Assembly: GCA_029881355.1 (NCBI GenBank)
Contig: JAOUMT010000007.1
Coordinates: 1 to 32,366, forward strand
DNA from: Acidimicrobiia bacterium
GTDB lineage: Bacteria; Actinomycetota; Acidimicrobiia; Spongiisociales; JAENVV01
DNA: 32,366 nucleotides
Reading direction: 5' to 3'
Below the pieces are notes generated by a model that did no database searches, was not told the DNA's origin, and saw only the letters and a program-made list of their open reading frames with translations. Both the position numbers and the translations under genes were made by a program. Positions 19,416-28,357 of this stretch are shown piece by piece (within the stretch, counting starts at the first letter, position 1; every line of letters starts with the position of its first letter).

Positions 19416-19630
19416 GGGGCGATATCGGCTTCGTAATCGGCGTGGCGATCCGTTTCCAGTTTCGAATACACCAACTCGCCGTCGACTTTGACCTCAAACA
19501 GGCCACCACGTGACGGTATCAAGTGGATGTCATACTGTTGCCCGAACTCTTCGAAGATTGCCTCGACCATGCTCACGGCACGGGGGGTGTAGTTTCAGGC
19601 CCGGCAGAACTCAATGCTGATGGGAGTCAT
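19400..19630 (-). CDS. SelW/Rdx-family (SelT/SelW/SelH) selenoprotein, UGA(Sec) codon at 19595-19597
   Basis: Minus-strand reading from ATG at 19630 with UGA read as Sec: MTPISIEFCRAUNYTPRAVSMVEAIFEEFGQQYDIHLIPSRGGLFEVKVDGELVYSKLETDRHADYEADIAPYLRT*. Matches the Rdx pattern (YC..C/U NY.PRA ... PS.GG.FEV.VDG.LV.SK) with UGA at the second redox position; terminates with TAG at 19400-19402. Confidence 0.88.
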
Positions 19631-19727
19631 GTTTCGAGATGATAACGACGCGTGGAACCGTTGGTGAAATTCGCATGGACCGTCCCCATAGGCGAAATGC
19701 ACTCTCCACGGTGGACGTGTCCGTCGG

Positions 19728-20576
19728 CTACGACATGGGACGGACTGCGGCGTCGCCTGCCGGCTGATCGCTAGGTTGCTCGTCTTTCAGGGGACCGTCG
19801 ATCTCGGCATCCAGTGGCCAGCCGTTCTTCCAGCATCCGTCGAGGCCTTTGGTTTGTTGCATCATGACGGGTGCAAGGTCCCCGGAACCGGTGCAGTTCA
19901 CATGACCGTGTTTCAAGCCGTGGCCGACCTCGTGGTTGATGACGTAGATTTGATAGCCCCACAGGTCTCCTGCATAGTCGGCAGTTCCGGTTTCCCATCG
20001 CCAGACGTTGATCATGGCTCGATGGCTGTCCCAGCAGGAGTAAATACCAGCCGTGACGAGAGGTTGGCACCGCTCGTCGACCGTGGCCGGCGAAGCCAGT
20101 GTTACCCGAAACGACGGCTCACCGACATCGACTCTTTGCACGGCAAATCCTTCTCGTCCGCCCCATGACCGTGGATCGGCGAGGGTTCGATGAACCCGAT
20201 CGGCGAAACATGCCGCGTCAATACCAAGCCCCTCCTCGACTTCGACGATATACGTCTTGATTGGCCCGTCGGATGACGGCGTCGTGGCGCCTGGCACGAC
20301 AACCAGGTTCCCGGTCGGCTGGTGGGGCGTCCCGGTCGCACAGGATGCATCAACTGTGGGTGCCGGGGGCCCGTCGTCTGCGGACGGCATGGCCATCGTC
20401 AGGTCCGGCGTTGTCGAAGAAGTGATGGTTTGGATGGTGCTCGGGGTCTCGTTCGGACTTGGCTCGGGGGTCGCCCGGGTTGCTTCTGTTCCCAGTTGCG
20501 CAACGACGAAGGCGGCGGTAACGGCGATTGCCACCAGCATCAAAACGGCTTTTCGATGTGCGCGAGGACGGTCCAT
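19728..20576 (-). CDS. DUF3152-like secreted/membrane-anchored metalloprotease-type protein
   Basis: 'MDRPRAHRKAVLMLVAIAVTAAFVVAQLG' N-terminal anchor; 'YVINHEVGHGLKHGHVNCTGSGDLAPVMMQQTKGL' with zinc-binding-like HExxH-type motif. Upstream in-frame ATG at 20597 also possible. Confidence 0.8.
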   Translation of the reverse strand: MDRPRAHRKAVLMLVAIAVTAAFVVAQLGTEATRATPEPSPNETPSTIQTITSSTTPDLTMAMPSADDGPPAPTVDASCATGTPHQPTGNLVVVPGATTPSSDGPIKTYIVEVEEGLGIDAACFADRVHRTLADPRSWGGREGFAVQRVDVGEPSFRVTLASPATVDERCQPLVTAGIYSCWDSHRAMINVWRWETGTADYAGDLWGYQIYVINHEVGHGLKHGHVNCTGSGDLAPVMMQQTKGLDGCWKNGWPLDAEIDGPLKDEQPSDQPAGDAAVRPMS

Positions 20577-20595
20577 AAACAGTTGGATGTTATGC

Positions 20596-21045
20596 ATGAG
20601 CTTTGATACCCTCAAGGATATGTCCGGAATGCTGGGTCGCTTGGTGGTCGCCGCAACCCTGCTCATCGCTGGATGGGCACTCTTTGCCAATCCTGTCGAC
20701 ATCGTGCTGTTCCAGCAGTATCTCGATGATGGTTCGGTCGTGGATCGGGTTGACCACTGTGGGACCATCTACGAAGTCCTAACGGGCAACCTTGACGAGT
20801 CCATCGAGGGATCGATTGCAACGGATCGTTGTGTCAAAGCCGCCGGCACCGATGCAACTTTCGGAGGACTGCTGGCAGTCTTCTTTATTGCTGTCGGGGT
20901 GGTGCTCATCACCAGCTCGCACCGCCGCCCGGTCGTCGGAATGGATCGAGTACGCCCGTTGCCAAGCTTGTCGGTTTTTCGACGGCACCAGGACGCCCAT
21001 CATGCGAGGGCCGCCGAGTTGGCCGAGGGCCAGGACGACGATTAG
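20596..21045 (+). CDS. Small membrane protein of unknown function
   Basis: Two hydrophobic segments 'LGRLVVAATLLIAGWALFA' and 'FGGLLAVFFIAVGVVLITSS'; start uncertain (20596 or 20620). Confidence 0.6.
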   Translation: MSFDTLKDMSGMLGRLVVAATLLIAGWALFANPVDIVLFQQYLDDGSVVDRVDHCGTIYEVLTGNLDESIEGSIATDRCVKAAGTDATFGGLLAVFFIAVGVVLITSSHRRPVVGMDRVRPLPSLSVFRRHQDAHHARAAELAEGQDDD

Positions 21046-23000
21046 TCGGCGTCGATGACGACCAGTACCTGATCGGCCTGTACCTGCTCTCCCGTTACCA
21101 CGTTCACCGATGCCACGGTGCCATCTGCTGGGGACGCAACGGTGTGTTCCATCTTCATCGCCTCGATGATGACCAGGCTGGTCCCGGCTTTGACCTGGTC
21201 GCCGACGCCGACGTCGACGCGAATGACTTTGCCTGGCATCGGGGAGATCATTGACCCGGACGCCAGTGCAACTTCGGCCTTCGGAAACCTCGGTATCTCG
21301 ACCAACGAGGAAGAACCGTCATGACCATCGACGAACCAGCGGTTACCACTCGTCGCCACCGTGTAACGGAGGCGCTGTGATCCAAATTGAAGGTCGGCAT
21401 GACTGGCTCCGAGGGCGTGAATGCTCGTCTCCTTTGGTAGGCCGTCAACGGTGACATCGAGGGTATTTCTGGTGAACAAGTACGAAACGTGCATCTCCCC
21501 GTGTTCGGTCAGATAGGAGATATGTTGAGGCTGCGAGGGACTGTTGCGCCAACCCGACGGAACGTTCGATAGTACGTTGGCCTCGGATCGTCTTCGGTGT
21601 TGTCCAACCAGCGCCGCTGCCACCGCGTGTCGGCGCGTGACATCTGCATCGGCACGGGGAACGGCGAGCACGCTGGCCGGGTTCCGTTCGAGGAACGTGG
21701 TGTCGGTTGAACCGGCATCGAACTCGGGGTGGGTGAGGATTCCCACCAGGAGGTCACGGTTGGTGGTGACACCGTGGATGGACGCGCTCTCTAGCGAGCG
21801 CGTCAGAAGTCGAATGGCATCACGGCGCGATTGTCCATGCACCACGACTTTGGCGATCATCGGGTCGTAATAGACCGAAACTTCGCTGCCCACTTCGACG
21901 GCACTGTCGACTCTGGCGCCTGCAATCTGGAATCGTTCGATCCGTCCGGTCGATGGCAGGTATGCGTTTCGGGGATCCTCTGCGTAAACCCTCGCTTCGA
22001 TGGCATGGCCATTCATCGCCGGAGTGACGGCTTCAGGCGCGAGTGGGGACCCCTCCGCAACCTCGATCTGCATTCGGACCAGATCCAAACCGGTGACGAG
22101 CTCGGTTACTGGATGTTCGACTTGCAGTCGGGTGTTCATCTCGAGGAAGTAGAAGTGGTTGTCGCTGAACAAGAACTCCACGGTTCCGGCGCCGACGTAT
22201 TCCACGGCTTTGCAGACCTTAAGCGCCGCTGCACCCATCTCGGCTCGTTGAGTGGCGGTGAGAACCGTTGATGGGCTTTCCTCGATGATTTTCTGGTGGC
22301 GCCGCTGGATGGAGCATTCTCGTTCGAACAAGTGAGTCAGGGTTCCGTGGATGTCGCCGAACACCTGAATTTCGATGTGACGGGGGGCCTCAAGGTATTT
22401 CTCCAGAAAAACGGTTCCGTCGCCGAAAGCCGCCTCTGCTTCTCGTACGGCGCTCGCGATCGAATCGCCCAGGAGTTCTGGCGACGGCACGATCCGCATA
22501 CCCTTGCCGCCCCCACCGGCCGACGCTTTGACGAGGATCGGGTAGCCGATCGACTCAGCTTGGGCGGTGGCGTGCGCCAGGTCGTTCGAGCCGACCTGGA
22601 TGCTGCGAAGGGTTGGGACGCCGGCCGCTTCGGCGATTTGTTTGGCCGCCAGTTTGTCGCCCATCTTGGCAATTGCCGAAGGGGAGGGTCCGACAAAGAT
22701 CAGGCTGGCGGCAGAACAAGCTGCGGCGAAATCGGCATTCTCTGACAGAAAGCCGTAACCGGGGTGGATGGCGTCGGCGCCAGTCGCTACGGCCGCCGCA
22801 ATAATGGCGTCGCCGCGAAGGTATGACTCAGCTGGCGTGTTCCCGCCCAGCGCTATCGCTTCGCTTGCTTCGGACACAAAAGGGGCATGGGCGTCGGCGT
22901 CGGAGAAAACGGCGACGGTGGAAATGCCCATGTCGTTGCAAGTGCGAATGATGCGACGCGCAATTTCTCCGCGGTTGGCTATCAGAAGCTTGGAAATCAT
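21042..23000 (-). CDS. Acyl-CoA carboxylase alpha subunit (biotin carboxylase + biotin carboxyl carrier)
   Basis: 652 aa; 'KLLIANRGEIARRIIRTCNDMGI', 'VKASAGGGGKGMRIV', biotinylation motif 'VIIEAMKMEHTV'. Confidence 0.95.
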   Translation of the reverse strand: MISKLLIANRGEIARRIIRTCNDMGISTVAVFSDADAHAPFVSEASEAIALGGNTPAESYLRGDAIIAAAVATGADAIHPGYGFLSENADFAAACSAASLIFVGPSPSAIAKMGDKLAAKQIAEAAGVPTLRSIQVGSNDLAHATAQAESIGYPILVKASAGGGGKGMRIVPSPELLGDSIASAVREAEAAFGDGTVFLEKYLEAPRHIEIQVFGDIHGTLTHLFERECSIQRRHQKIIEESPSTVLTATQRAEMGAAALKVCKAVEYVGAGTVEFLFSDNHFYFLEMNTRLQVEHPVTELVTGLDLVRMQIEVAEGSPLAPEAVTPAMNGHAIEARVYAEDPRNAYLPSTGRIERFQIAGARVDSAVEVGSEVSVYYDPMIAKVVVHGQSRRDAIRLLTRSLESASIHGVTTNRDLLVGILTHPEFDAGSTDTTFLERNPASVLAVPRADADVTRRHAVAAALVGQHRRRSEANVLSNVPSGWRNSPSQPQHISYLTEHGEMHVSYLFTRNTLDVTVDGLPKETSIHALGASHADLQFGSQRLRYTVATSGNRWFVDGHDGSSSLVEIPRFPKAEVALASGSMISPMPGKVIRVDVGVGDQVKAGTSLVIIEAMKMEHTVASPADGTVASVNVVTGEQVQADQVLVVIDAD

Positions 23001-23046
23001 CGTGCGGCGAGGCTAGCGGGTAGCTTCGGAGTGGAGAAGGAGACTC

Positions 23047-23121
23047 ATGCCGATTCCCATCTCTGTCGGGGAAGTTCAACAAGCGAGTTACCAATCGACT
23101 GATGATCAGGCGAGCTGGTGA
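23047..23121 (+). CDS. Possible small ORF (24 aa) with strong Shine-Dalgarno
   Basis: AGAAGGAGACTC-ATG then MPIPISVGEVQQASYQSTDDQASW*. Confidence 0.3.
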   Translation: MPIPISVGEVQQASYQSTDDQASW

Positions 23122-23139
23122 TGCGGCGGTTCCAGCGGA

Positions 23140-23955
23140 CTAGGCGGGCGGACGATCCTCGAGCCTGGCCTGGATACTTTCGAATTCTTCAATGAGGACG
23201 AATTCTACGAGTTCGGCAGTCGGGTAGAGATACGCGACGGATTCGGCAACGTCGCCCTGTCGGCTGAGAAGCAGGACCATTTCGTCGTTGACGCGAACGG
23301 TTGCCGCCGTGGCTGGCAGAGAGTCAGCTCCGACCGCCGTCAGATCACCGATTGGTACGGCTCCATCGAGCGAGTCCGAGATGCTTTGTGCGGTGGCAAA
23401 GGGCTCCGATCCGCCGATGGTCAGCACGTCAGCCTGCCGGGCAGCGACCAGGGAATGGTAGGGATTGATCTTCACCCCGTTTGGCTGATGTAGTTCGAAG
23501 TGGATGTGCGGAGCAGTTCCTTCGGCGTTTCCGGAGTCGCCGACCCACCCGATCAGCTGGCCGGCCACAACCCGGGTGCCCTCGTCGATTCCCGGAGCGA
23601 ACCCCCAACTGTCTCCGTCGTCGGTTCCCGGCGTGTCATTGTTCATGTGGATGTAATAGCTTTCCCAGCCGTCATCGTGGGTGATGCCCAGTGCGCAGCA
23701 CGTTTTGCGGGTTCCGTCGTGGACCCAGTCGATAACGCCATCGGCTACGGCGACCACGGGCAGCATCTTGGCAGCCATGATGTCCGTGCCTTGATGGCGT
23801 CGTCCACCCGAGCGGGCATTTCCCCACGTGTTGTCGAACTGTACGTCGCCGACAACGGGGAAAACCATGTCGTATTCAGTGGCTGCATTGACCGGGGTCG
23901 AGACAGCCGGGACGATCGCGAGCGCGATGGCGAGCGAAATGAGGATGTGTTTCAT
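23140..23955 (-). CDS. M23-family peptidoglycan endopeptidase-like secreted protein
   Basis: Signal peptide 'MKHILISLAIALAIVPAVSTPVNA'; 'RRHQGTDIMAAKMLPVVAVADGVI', 'GTAPHIHFELHQPNGVKINPYHSL'. Confidence 0.9.
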   Translation of the reverse strand: MKHILISLAIALAIVPAVSTPVNAATEYDMVFPVVGDVQFDNTWGNARSGGRRHQGTDIMAAKMLPVVAVADGVIDWVHDGTRKTCCALGITHDDGWESYYIHMNNDTPGTDDGDSWGFAPGIDEGTRVVAGQLIGWVGDSGNAEGTAPHIHFELHQPNGVKINPYHSLVAARQADVLTIGGSEPFATAQSISDSLDGAVPIGDLTAVGADSLPATAATVRVNDEMVLLLSRQGDVAESVAYLYPTAELVEFVLIEEFESIQARLEDRPPA

Positions 23956-24093
23956 GAGGGGGTATCACCGAGTTAGAGGGCTGGTTTCGCAGCACTTATC
24001 TATCGGCGAATCGGCCAAAAAGCTTGAATCTTGGTCGTCGCCTTGCCAAAACCATATGCACAGGCGCGCATCAAGAACAAATCGGTTTTCGGG

Positions 24094-25692
24094 CTACATG
24101 CGAAAAACGCCGAAAGCGGCGGTGCCTTTCACGGGTCCCGAATGTACCGCTGATAGCGCCATGCCGAAGGCATCGCGTGTGTCGCGTGGGTCGATCAGTC
24201 CGTCGTCTTTGACGCGCGCGGTGGAGAAATAAGCGACTTCCTCGCGGAGGATTTGCTGTCGGATGACATCCTTTTGGGCCTCGAGCGCCTCCTCGTTTAC
24301 TTCAAGTCCGCGCCGTTCCATCCCTGCCCGGGTAATGATGTCCATGACCCCGGCGAGCTGCTCGGCTCCCATGACCGCCACCTTGTGGTTGGGCCATCCG
24401 AAGACAAAACGGGGTCTGAAGGCCTTGCCGGCCATTCCGTAATTGCCTGCGCCGTATGACGAACCTGCCATAAGGACAATATGGGGCACCTCGGAGTTGG
24501 CGACGGCGTTCACCATTTTGGCGCCATCTTTGATAATCCCCTGCTGTTCATATTCTTTACCGACCATGTAGCCGGTCGTGTTGTGGATGAAGATCAGTGG
24601 TAGGTCGTACTTGTTGCTCAATTGGATGAACTCGGTTGCCTTCTTGGCTTCCTCTGAGAAGAGCACGCCGGACTGGTTGGCGAGAACGCCAACGGGATAC
24701 CCGTGAATGTGCGCCCAGCCGGTTAGCAGGGACTGACCGTACAACTGTTTGTACTCGTCGACTTCGGATGCATCGACGACTCTGGCCAAGATCTCGCGCA
24801 TGTCGAACGGAACTTTGAGGTCCGATGAAACGATCCCGAGTATTTCCTCGGGGTCGTACAGAGGTGGCCGGCTTTGACGCGATGGCCCGGGACCGGCTTT
24901 GCGCCAATTGAGGTGTCCGACGATCTCGCGACCGATCCGCAGGGCGTCGTATTCGTCCTGGGCGAAGTAGTCGCTGAGGCCAGACACCCGCGAATGCATC
25001 TCGGCGCCACCGAGCTCTTCGTCGGTAGATTCCTCTCCCGTCGCCATCTTCACCAACGGAGGTCCGCCCAGGAAGACTTTGGCGCGCTCTTTGACCATCA
25101 CCGCGTAGTCGCACATGCCCGGCACGTAGGCGCCACCGGCAGTCGAGTTGCCGAAGACGATCGCAATCGTGGGGATCCCCTGCTTGGACATGTTCGTGAG
25201 GTTCCGAAACCACTTCCCACCGTTGAGGAAGACTTCGCTTTGGTTGGGGAGATCGGCGCCCCCTGACTCGACGAGGTTGACGAGGGGCAATCGATTCTCG
25301 AGGGCGATGTCCTGAGCCCGCAAGGACTTGGCCAACGAGTAGGGGTTCGAAGCTCCGGCCTGCATCGTTGGATCGTGGGCTGAGATGACGCACTCCACGC
25401 CGTTGATCACGCCGATTCCGGTTACGACGTTTGCCCCGGTCGGGAACTCGGTTCCCCAGGCCGCCAGGGCCGAGAGTTCCAGAAAAGGCGAGTCGCGGTC
25501 GACGAGGAGTTCGATCCGCTCGCGCACCAGGAGCTTTCCCCGGCTGCGGTGCAGTTCGATGTACTTGGGGCCGCCACCGGAGCGTGACTTGCCCATCTCT
25601 CTCTCGAACTCCTCCAGAACGGCGGCCATCGCAGACGCGTTCGTGCGGTATCGGTCCGAGTTGATGTCAACTCTTGTGGTGATCGCCGGCAT
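24094..25692 (-). CDS. Acyl-CoA carboxylase beta (carboxyltransferase) subunit, methylcrotonyl-CoA-carboxylase-like
   Basis: 532 aa; 'LHRSRGKLLVRERIELLVDRDSPFLELS', 'NSTAGGAYVPGMCDYAVMVKERAKVFLGGPPLVKMATGEESTDEELGGAEMHSRVSG', 'VFGWPNHKVAVMGAEQLAGVM'. Confidence 0.94.
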   Translation of the reverse strand: MPAITTRVDINSDRYRTNASAMAAVLEEFEREMGKSRSGGGPKYIELHRSRGKLLVRERIELLVDRDSPFLELSALAAWGTEFPTGANVVTGIGVINGVECVISAHDPTMQAGASNPYSLAKSLRAQDIALENRLPLVNLVESGGADLPNQSEVFLNGGKWFRNLTNMSKQGIPTIAIVFGNSTAGGAYVPGMCDYAVMVKERAKVFLGGPPLVKMATGEESTDEELGGAEMHSRVSGLSDYFAQDEYDALRIGREIVGHLNWRKAGPGPSRQSRPPLYDPEEILGIVSSDLKVPFDMREILARVVDASEVDEYKQLYGQSLLTGWAHIHGYPVGVLANQSGVLFSEEAKKATEFIQLSNKYDLPLIFIHNTTGYMVGKEYEQQGIIKDGAKMVNAVANSEVPHIVLMAGSSYGAGNYGMAGKAFRPRFVFGWPNHKVAVMGAEQLAGVMDIITRAGMERRGLEVNEEALEAQKDVIRQQILREEVAYFSTARVKDDGLIDPRDTRDAFGMALSAVHSGPVKGTAAFGVFRM

Positions 25693-25725
25693 GGCGGCGA
25701 GACTAGTCGGGCTACTATCGAAGGC

Positions 25726-26022
25726 ATGGACGACCTCGTCAAGATTGCGTTATACCTGAGTGACGCCGAAGCGGAGATCGCCCGTGCCAAACTCGAATCC
25801 GGGGGAATGGAAGCCTTCGTCTTCGTCGAGAATCTGGGGGGTGAGGGACCGCGACAGGGACGCCTGATGGTCCGACCTGATGATGTCAATGAGGCCTGTG
25901 AAGTCCTTGAGCTCGACCTGCCGACTGCCAGGATGAATCCGCTGGTCGACCGAGCGGTTGTGCTTATCGGTCTGGTACTGCTGGCGCTGGCGGTTGTTGG
26001 TCTTCTGATGGCGTTCCGATAA
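25726..26022 (+). CDS. DUF2007-like protein with C-terminal TM helix
   Basis: 'MDDLVKIALYLSDAEAEIARAKLESGGMEAFVFVENLGG...RLMVRPDDVNEACEVLE'. Confidence 0.75.
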   Translation: MDDLVKIALYLSDAEAEIARAKLESGGMEAFVFVENLGGEGPRQGRLMVRPDDVNEACEVLELDLPTARMNPLVDRAVVLIGLVLLALAVVGLLMAFR

Positions 26023-26070
26023 CCCTTTCGGGTGGCCTCCCCTCGGGGATAGCTGCTAAACATGCATCTC

Positions 26071-27273
26071 ATGCGTATCCTTTTCGCTGATTCGTTTCCC
26101 GAGCAGTTTTTGCCGCGGTTGGTCGGGCATACGGTCGACGTCCAGCCGACCCTGGAAGGCGATGATCTGGTATCGGCGATTTCGCCCTACCAAGTCCTCG
26201 TGGTGCGTTCAACGAAGGTGGGAGCTGCGGTTCTGGCAGCCGGCGAGAACCTTGAGCTGGTGATTCGGGCCGGGGCTGGAACGAACACGATCGACGTGAA
26301 GGCAGCAGCCGAGCGGGGCATCTTCGTCTGCAACGTACCGGGGAAAAACGCCATAGCCGTCGCCGAACTAACGATGGGCCTGATTGCGTCGATCGATCGG
26401 CGCATCCCCGACAACGTTGCTGCCCTGCGAGCCGGCGAATGGAACAAGAAGAGCTTTTCGAAGGCCGATGGTCTGGCTGGCAAGTCCCTGGCGATAGTTG
26501 GGCTTGGCGAGATCGGGTTGGCCGTTGCCGACCGGGCAGTCGCGTTCGATATGACGGTCCGGGTTGCCGATAAGGCCGGGCGGCCGCGGTCAAGCATTGA
26601 CCGGGCGCGCCAGGCCGGAGTGATATTCGTTCCCGACGACGAAACTTTGCTCGCCTCGGCGGACATCGTTTCGCTTCATGTGCCGCTCATTGACTCGACT
26701 CGGGGTCTCGTCAATCGTGACTTTCTGGCCAAATGCCAGGACGGAGCGTGGATCATCAACACCTCGCGGGGGGAGGTGGTCAACGAACCCGACTTGATCG
26801 AGGCGCTCGACACCCGCCAGATGTGGGCAGGTCTCGACGTGTTCGACGACGAACCGGCTGTGGCTCAAGGCGAATTCAAATCGGCACTGGCTCGACACCC
26901 GCGAGTGTACGGAACCCATCACATTGGCGCGTCGACCGAGCAGGCTCAGAACGCGATTGCAGAGGAGGTCGTGGCGATCGTCGACCGATTCGTCAACGGA
27001 GAGATCACGAACTGTGTAAATCTCGTCGGAACCCCTCTGGGGACGTGCACCGTGGCGGTCCGACACCTTGACAAGGTCGGCGTTCTGTCAGAGGTGTTCG
27101 GTGTTCTGAGAGCCGCCCAGGTCAACATCGAGCAAATGAACAATCAGATTTTCCAGGGCGCCGTCGCCGCCGTCGCCACACTTCGCACGAGCTCCGCGTT
27201 GAGCGATGAGGTTGTAGGGCAGCTCCGAGCCCTGGAGAACGTGTTGGGCGTGACCGTGCAAACCGAGGAGTGA
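26071..27273 (+). CDS. serA: D-3-phosphoglycerate dehydrogenase
   Basis: 'LELVIRAGAGTNTIDVKAAAERGIFVCNVPGKNAIAVAELTMGLI', 'SLAIVGLGEIGLAVADRA', C-terminal ACT-like region. Start may be 26062. Confidence 0.9.
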   Translation: MRILFADSFPEQFLPRLVGHTVDVQPTLEGDDLVSAISPYQVLVVRSTKVGAAVLAAGENLELVIRAGAGTNTIDVKAAAERGIFVCNVPGKNAIAVAELTMGLIASIDRRIPDNVAALRAGEWNKKSFSKADGLAGKSLAIVGLGEIGLAVADRAVAFDMTVRVADKAGRPRSSIDRARQAGVIFVPDDETLLASADIVSLHVPLIDSTRGLVNRDFLAKCQDGAWIINTSRGEVVNEPDLIEALDTRQMWAGLDVFDDEPAVAQGEFKSALARHPRVYGTHHIGASTEQAQNAIAEEVVAIVDRFVNGEITNCVNLVGTPLGTCTVAVRHLDKVGVLSEVFGVLRAAQVNIEQMNNQIFQGAVAAVATLRTSSALSDEVVGQLRALENVLGVTVQTEE

Positions 27274-27277
27274 TGTG

Positions 27278-28357
27278 ATGCGAAAGTATAATTTCAGCGC
27301 CGGACCATGCACGTTACCGCTCGAGGTTCTCGAAGAAGCGCAAGCTGAGTTCGTCGACTTCAACGGAACTGGCATGTCCCTCATAGAAATGAGCCACCGG
27401 TCGGCGACGTACGACGCGGTTCACATGGAGGCGATGGGCCTGGCCAAGTCGGTTTTTGAGGCGCCAGACGACTTCTCCGTGCTGTTTCTCGGCGGCGGGG
27501 CGACGCTGCAGTTTGCCATGGTTCCGATGAATGTATTGCGTCCTGGAGAGCGAGGCGCCTACGTCGTCTCTGGTGAGTGGGCGTCCAAAGCGTTGGACGA
27601 TGGCAGCCATCATGGCGATTTGTACGCGGCCTGGGATGGCGAATCCGTCGAGTACAACCGGATGCCGACGCCCGACGAGATCGAGATCGGCCCGAACACC
27701 CGGTATCTGCACGTCACCTCGAACGAAACGATTGGTGGGATACGCTTCAACGACTTTCCGCTCGTCGACGTCCCGCTGATCGGGGATATGTCTTCCGATT
27801 ACATGAGTCGTTCGATTCCGTGGGAACGATTTGACCTCGTCTACGGCGGGGCGCAGAAGAATCTCGGGCCGGCCGGAGTCGATATCACTTTTGTACGAAA
27901 CTCGGTTCTTGAAGAGACCAACCGGGATCTCGGCGCCTACCTCCGCTACGACATTCATGCAGCCAAAAACTCGATGTACAACACGCCACCCGTCTTTGCG
28001 ATCTATATGGTTGGCAAAGTCCTCGCCTGGATGAAAGCTCAGGGGGGACTCCCTGTCATCGAATCCCTGGCTGCACAGAAGTCGAGCCTGGTTTATGACG
28101 CCATCGACGTTAGTGACGGGTTCTATTTCAGTCCCGTTGACCCCGCCTCTCGATCACACATGAATGTCGTTTTCAGGTTGCCATCTGAAGCTCTCGACGG
28201 CGAGTTTCTCTCCGAGGCCGGCCGGAGAAACATGAGCGGTCTCAAGGGGTATCGAACCGCGGGCGGTGTCAGGGCGAGCCTGTACAACGCCATGCCCCTG
28301 GAGGGTGTTCAGGCACTCGTGGAGTTGATGGCTGACTTTCAGTCGGCCAACACCTGA
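27278..28357 (+). CDS. serC: Phosphoserine aminotransferase
   Basis: 'RKYNFSAGPCTLPLEVLEEAQAEFVDFNGTGMSLIEMSHRS', 'FDLVYGGAQKNLGPAGVDITFVR'. Confidence 0.95.
   Translation: MRKYNFSAGPCTLPLEVLEEAQAEFVDFNGTGMSLIEMSHRSATYDAVHMEAMGLAKSVFEAPDDFSVLFLGGGATLQFAMVPMNVLRPGERGAYVVSGEWASKALDDGSHHGDLYAAWDGESVEYNRMPTPDEIEIGPNTRYLHVTSNETIGGIRFNDFPLVDVPLIGDMSSDYMSRSIPWERFDLVYGGAQKNLGPAGVDITFVRNSVLEETNRDLGAYLRYDIHAAKNSMYNTPPVFAIYMVGKVLAWMKAQGGLPVIESLAAQKSSLVYDAIDVSDGFYFSPVDPASRSHMNVVFRLPSEALDGEFLSEAGRRNMSGLKGYRTAGGVRASLYNAMPLEGVQALVELMADFQSANT

Noticed and set aside
19315-19509. Minus-strand 64-aa ORF listed in the ORF track
   Set aside because: Out of frame with the SelW-like reading and without recognisable sequence; the UGA-containing frame explains the locus much better.
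19400-19630. Alternative: Cys-form rdx pseudogene with a nonsense mutation
   Set aside because: Not fully excluded, but the stop is exactly UGA at the redox Cys position, the rest of the frame is well preserved, and a SECIS-like hairpin is at the right distance. A random nonsense mutation would be unlikely to show all three.
23119-23200. Possible Sec read-through of the 24-aa ORF (TGA followed by TGC GGC GGT)
   Set aside because: The extension runs antisense into the M23 peptidase gene and resembles no known selenoprotein; no convincing SECIS was seen.
26022-26048. Two short hairpins (ACCC-TTTC-GGGT and CCCC-TC-GGGG) between the DUF2007 and serA genes
   Set aside because: 4-bp stems are too short to call a terminator with confidence.
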